Below the pieces are notes generated by a model. The model was not told the origin of the DNA. It did not search any database and was given only the letters and a program-made list of their open reading frames with translations. Shown piece by piece: positions 6,101 through 6,158 of a DNA stretch of 6,158 nucleotides (positions are counted from its first letter, which is position 1; each line of letters begins with the position of its first letter). The DNA is from an uncultured Lachnospiraceae bacterium (GTDB taxonomy: Bacteria > Bacillota > Clostridia > Lachnospirales > Lachnospiraceae). Location of the stretch: the NCBI GenBank assembly GCA_910579285.1, contig CAJTTT010000063.1:1-6158 (forward strand), read 5' to 3'. Position numbers and translations under genes: made by a program.

Positions 6101-6158
6101 GCCGCAGATACCATCAACGGTTTAAAAACCGAGGCGGCGGCAGTGGAATATCTCACCT
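3104..6158 (+). CDS. Phage tail tape measure protein, central/C-terminal part (3' fragment of split gene, runs off window)
   Basis: One frame with no stop to the window end; from the ATG at 3104 it gives about 1018 residues. It reads as the continuation of the tape measure protein whose core lies at 671-1882. It has a polar start (1-75), a hydrophobic helix (about 110-134, around ALNAGIFLAVSFAIQAVATG) typical of the membrane-like segment after the core, then a long alpha-helical, Glu/Gln/Ala-rich rod. A Pro/Lys linker follows (about 885-906, KLPDIPKGPDEKPS), then a coiled-coil block (907-1018) with the motif YNQNGKITVDQYQEL and LVDENGQLGLN, which I recall from Firmicute tape measure proteins. 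The true start is unclear. ATG 3104 has no Shine-Dalgarno, a TTG at 3212 has none either, and the frame is open upstream as far as 2708, antisense to the zinc-ribbon gene. It is therefore probably a 3' gene fragment rather than a separately started gene, yet it shows no frameshift or stop. The first 145 bases are about 23% GC, then composition jumps to over 50%. Confidence 0.75.
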   Translation, partial: MLLAQITDKGLESGKIFNNSKLDTKKYTGLIQKFRDLENINNYIDTNNNVDWSAIAEAIGGCSDVALSYFKTLDDGNGTINNQAASIDGLTKHLEKSGNGFISAASKATLLNSALNAGIFLAVSFAIQAVATGIDHYIHRVDRARERTAELFDEFQQRSSSLSDHKQIVAESAGRYTQLSQGVNLSTNENRSLSTQEYEEFLSINRQLADTFPGLTKGFDENGNAILSLGSKGMTAKEQLEELLRTEEDLNNFKTAQGLEESFAGVCTYIEEAVQASSELDETLSDSNEALSHLQEAAADGIKLSSSPDQLLLRGKTDNKAELDYLNALTASYQEFWESLDGSRRYELDGLERDGAPIFDTEFAEDGTFEIYSQAYRLTPDERQALETIIKDNVSEASGALSDSIDAQAQELQAKIMQGENAWRDFIPSLVSGMRSKQTFKDLDPGLQDAAVQLVENLDSSYASAIKAYSPDPYAYIRDNFIVPMGNLNDSDKQKLQFGFAELFKLDAGNLSQNNQKEIEKYIRTIAALLEKTPSEIRVMLGFDIQDELDRYKEALAKAKHQLGGYRYDSRGFEANNAIGSKLDDFWSENVATEEDWVLWQTVTAGITDAQEAMEAYTEAKKRANAVKIDTLSFDDAFGRLENIARPVMDAVENAWSESFNDDGTFEIDPDKALGAVSTVKNAIESVNSNKALGVTIDTSSLETLAGVLSDTSSTADEVQQAYSGVAGALMDSLLPSLQNMDASQLGMLQSFLQGMGILNAEELIIQQLGYSYDTYAAAKEAAAGAGIDLANATTEDILKFAGESAAAEEDKIALLDYYQYKIIASGATIDTDDSITQLLSEYEQLGINCEKLKEYLGLHGAEEGSKVDMKYRGFSSSTEGYDTGAKTQPKLPDIPKGPDEKPSKTVSDAAKSETDALSGLNSEMDKLQSSYKSLCDIRDTYNQNGKITVDQYQELTNMGFTFLSQLVDENGQLGLNASAFERLSQAKLEEMQIQMARNAADTINGLKTEAAAVEYLT

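Noticed and set aside
1..6158. CRISPR array, tRNA, attachment site or diversity-generating repeat
   Set aside because: No regularly spaced repeats, no cloverleaf with T-loop GGTTCGA, and no matching direct repeats bracketing the 1883-3103 insert that I could find by eye.

Overview
The window looks like accessory, phage-derived DNA from a Firmicute, most likely a gut Lachnospiraceae/Clostridia relative. The basis is the AGGAGG ribosome binding sites, a perfect sigma-A type promoter, the mixed GC content, and proteins of types familiar from clostridial genomes (an Rpn/PD-(D/E)XK 'transposase' and a TP901-type phage tail tape measure protein). I could not test the organism assignment by database search.

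Layout. (1) 1-471 (+) is the C-terminal half of an Rpn-family recombination-promoting nuclease. It ends at a clear rho-independent terminator (511-541). (2) 671-1882 (+), with a strong Shine-Dalgarno, encodes the core of a phage tail tape measure protein (403 aa) and stops abruptly after a Gly/Ala-rich segment. (3) 1905 to about 2415 begins with the group II intron 5' signature GTGCG and folds into many strong hairpins. It appears to be the 5' part (domain I onward) of a group II intron, with no reverse transcriptase and no domain V that I can find. (4) 2416-2625 has no recognisable gene. (5) 2626-3039 (-) encodes a 137-aa protein with two cysteine clusters (zinc-ribbon type), read from a consensus promoter overlapped by a perfect 11-bp palindrome. 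(6) About 3104 to the window end (+) is a single uninterrupted frame of about 1018 codons. It reads as the continuation of the tape measure protein: membrane-like helix, alpha-helical rod, Pro-rich linker and coiled coil. It runs off the window.

The central observation is a tape measure gene interrupted right after its core domain by about 1.2 kb holding a group II intron 5' remnant plus an oppositely oriented zinc-ribbon gene. The downstream part has kept an open frame of over 1000 codons, so the split is recent, tolerated, or compensated in some way. A TAG stop lies 22 nt before the intron, so simple splicing would not restore one protein.

An AT-rich island (about 2821-3248, roughly 23-25% GC in sampled lines, against 50-58% on either side) begins inside the zinc-ribbon gene and ends inside the downstream tape measure frame. 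This suggests the cargo and the adjoining piece of tape measure gene arrived together from an AT-rich donor. No other phage structural, lysis or integration genes are in the window, so I cannot say whether the prophage is intact.
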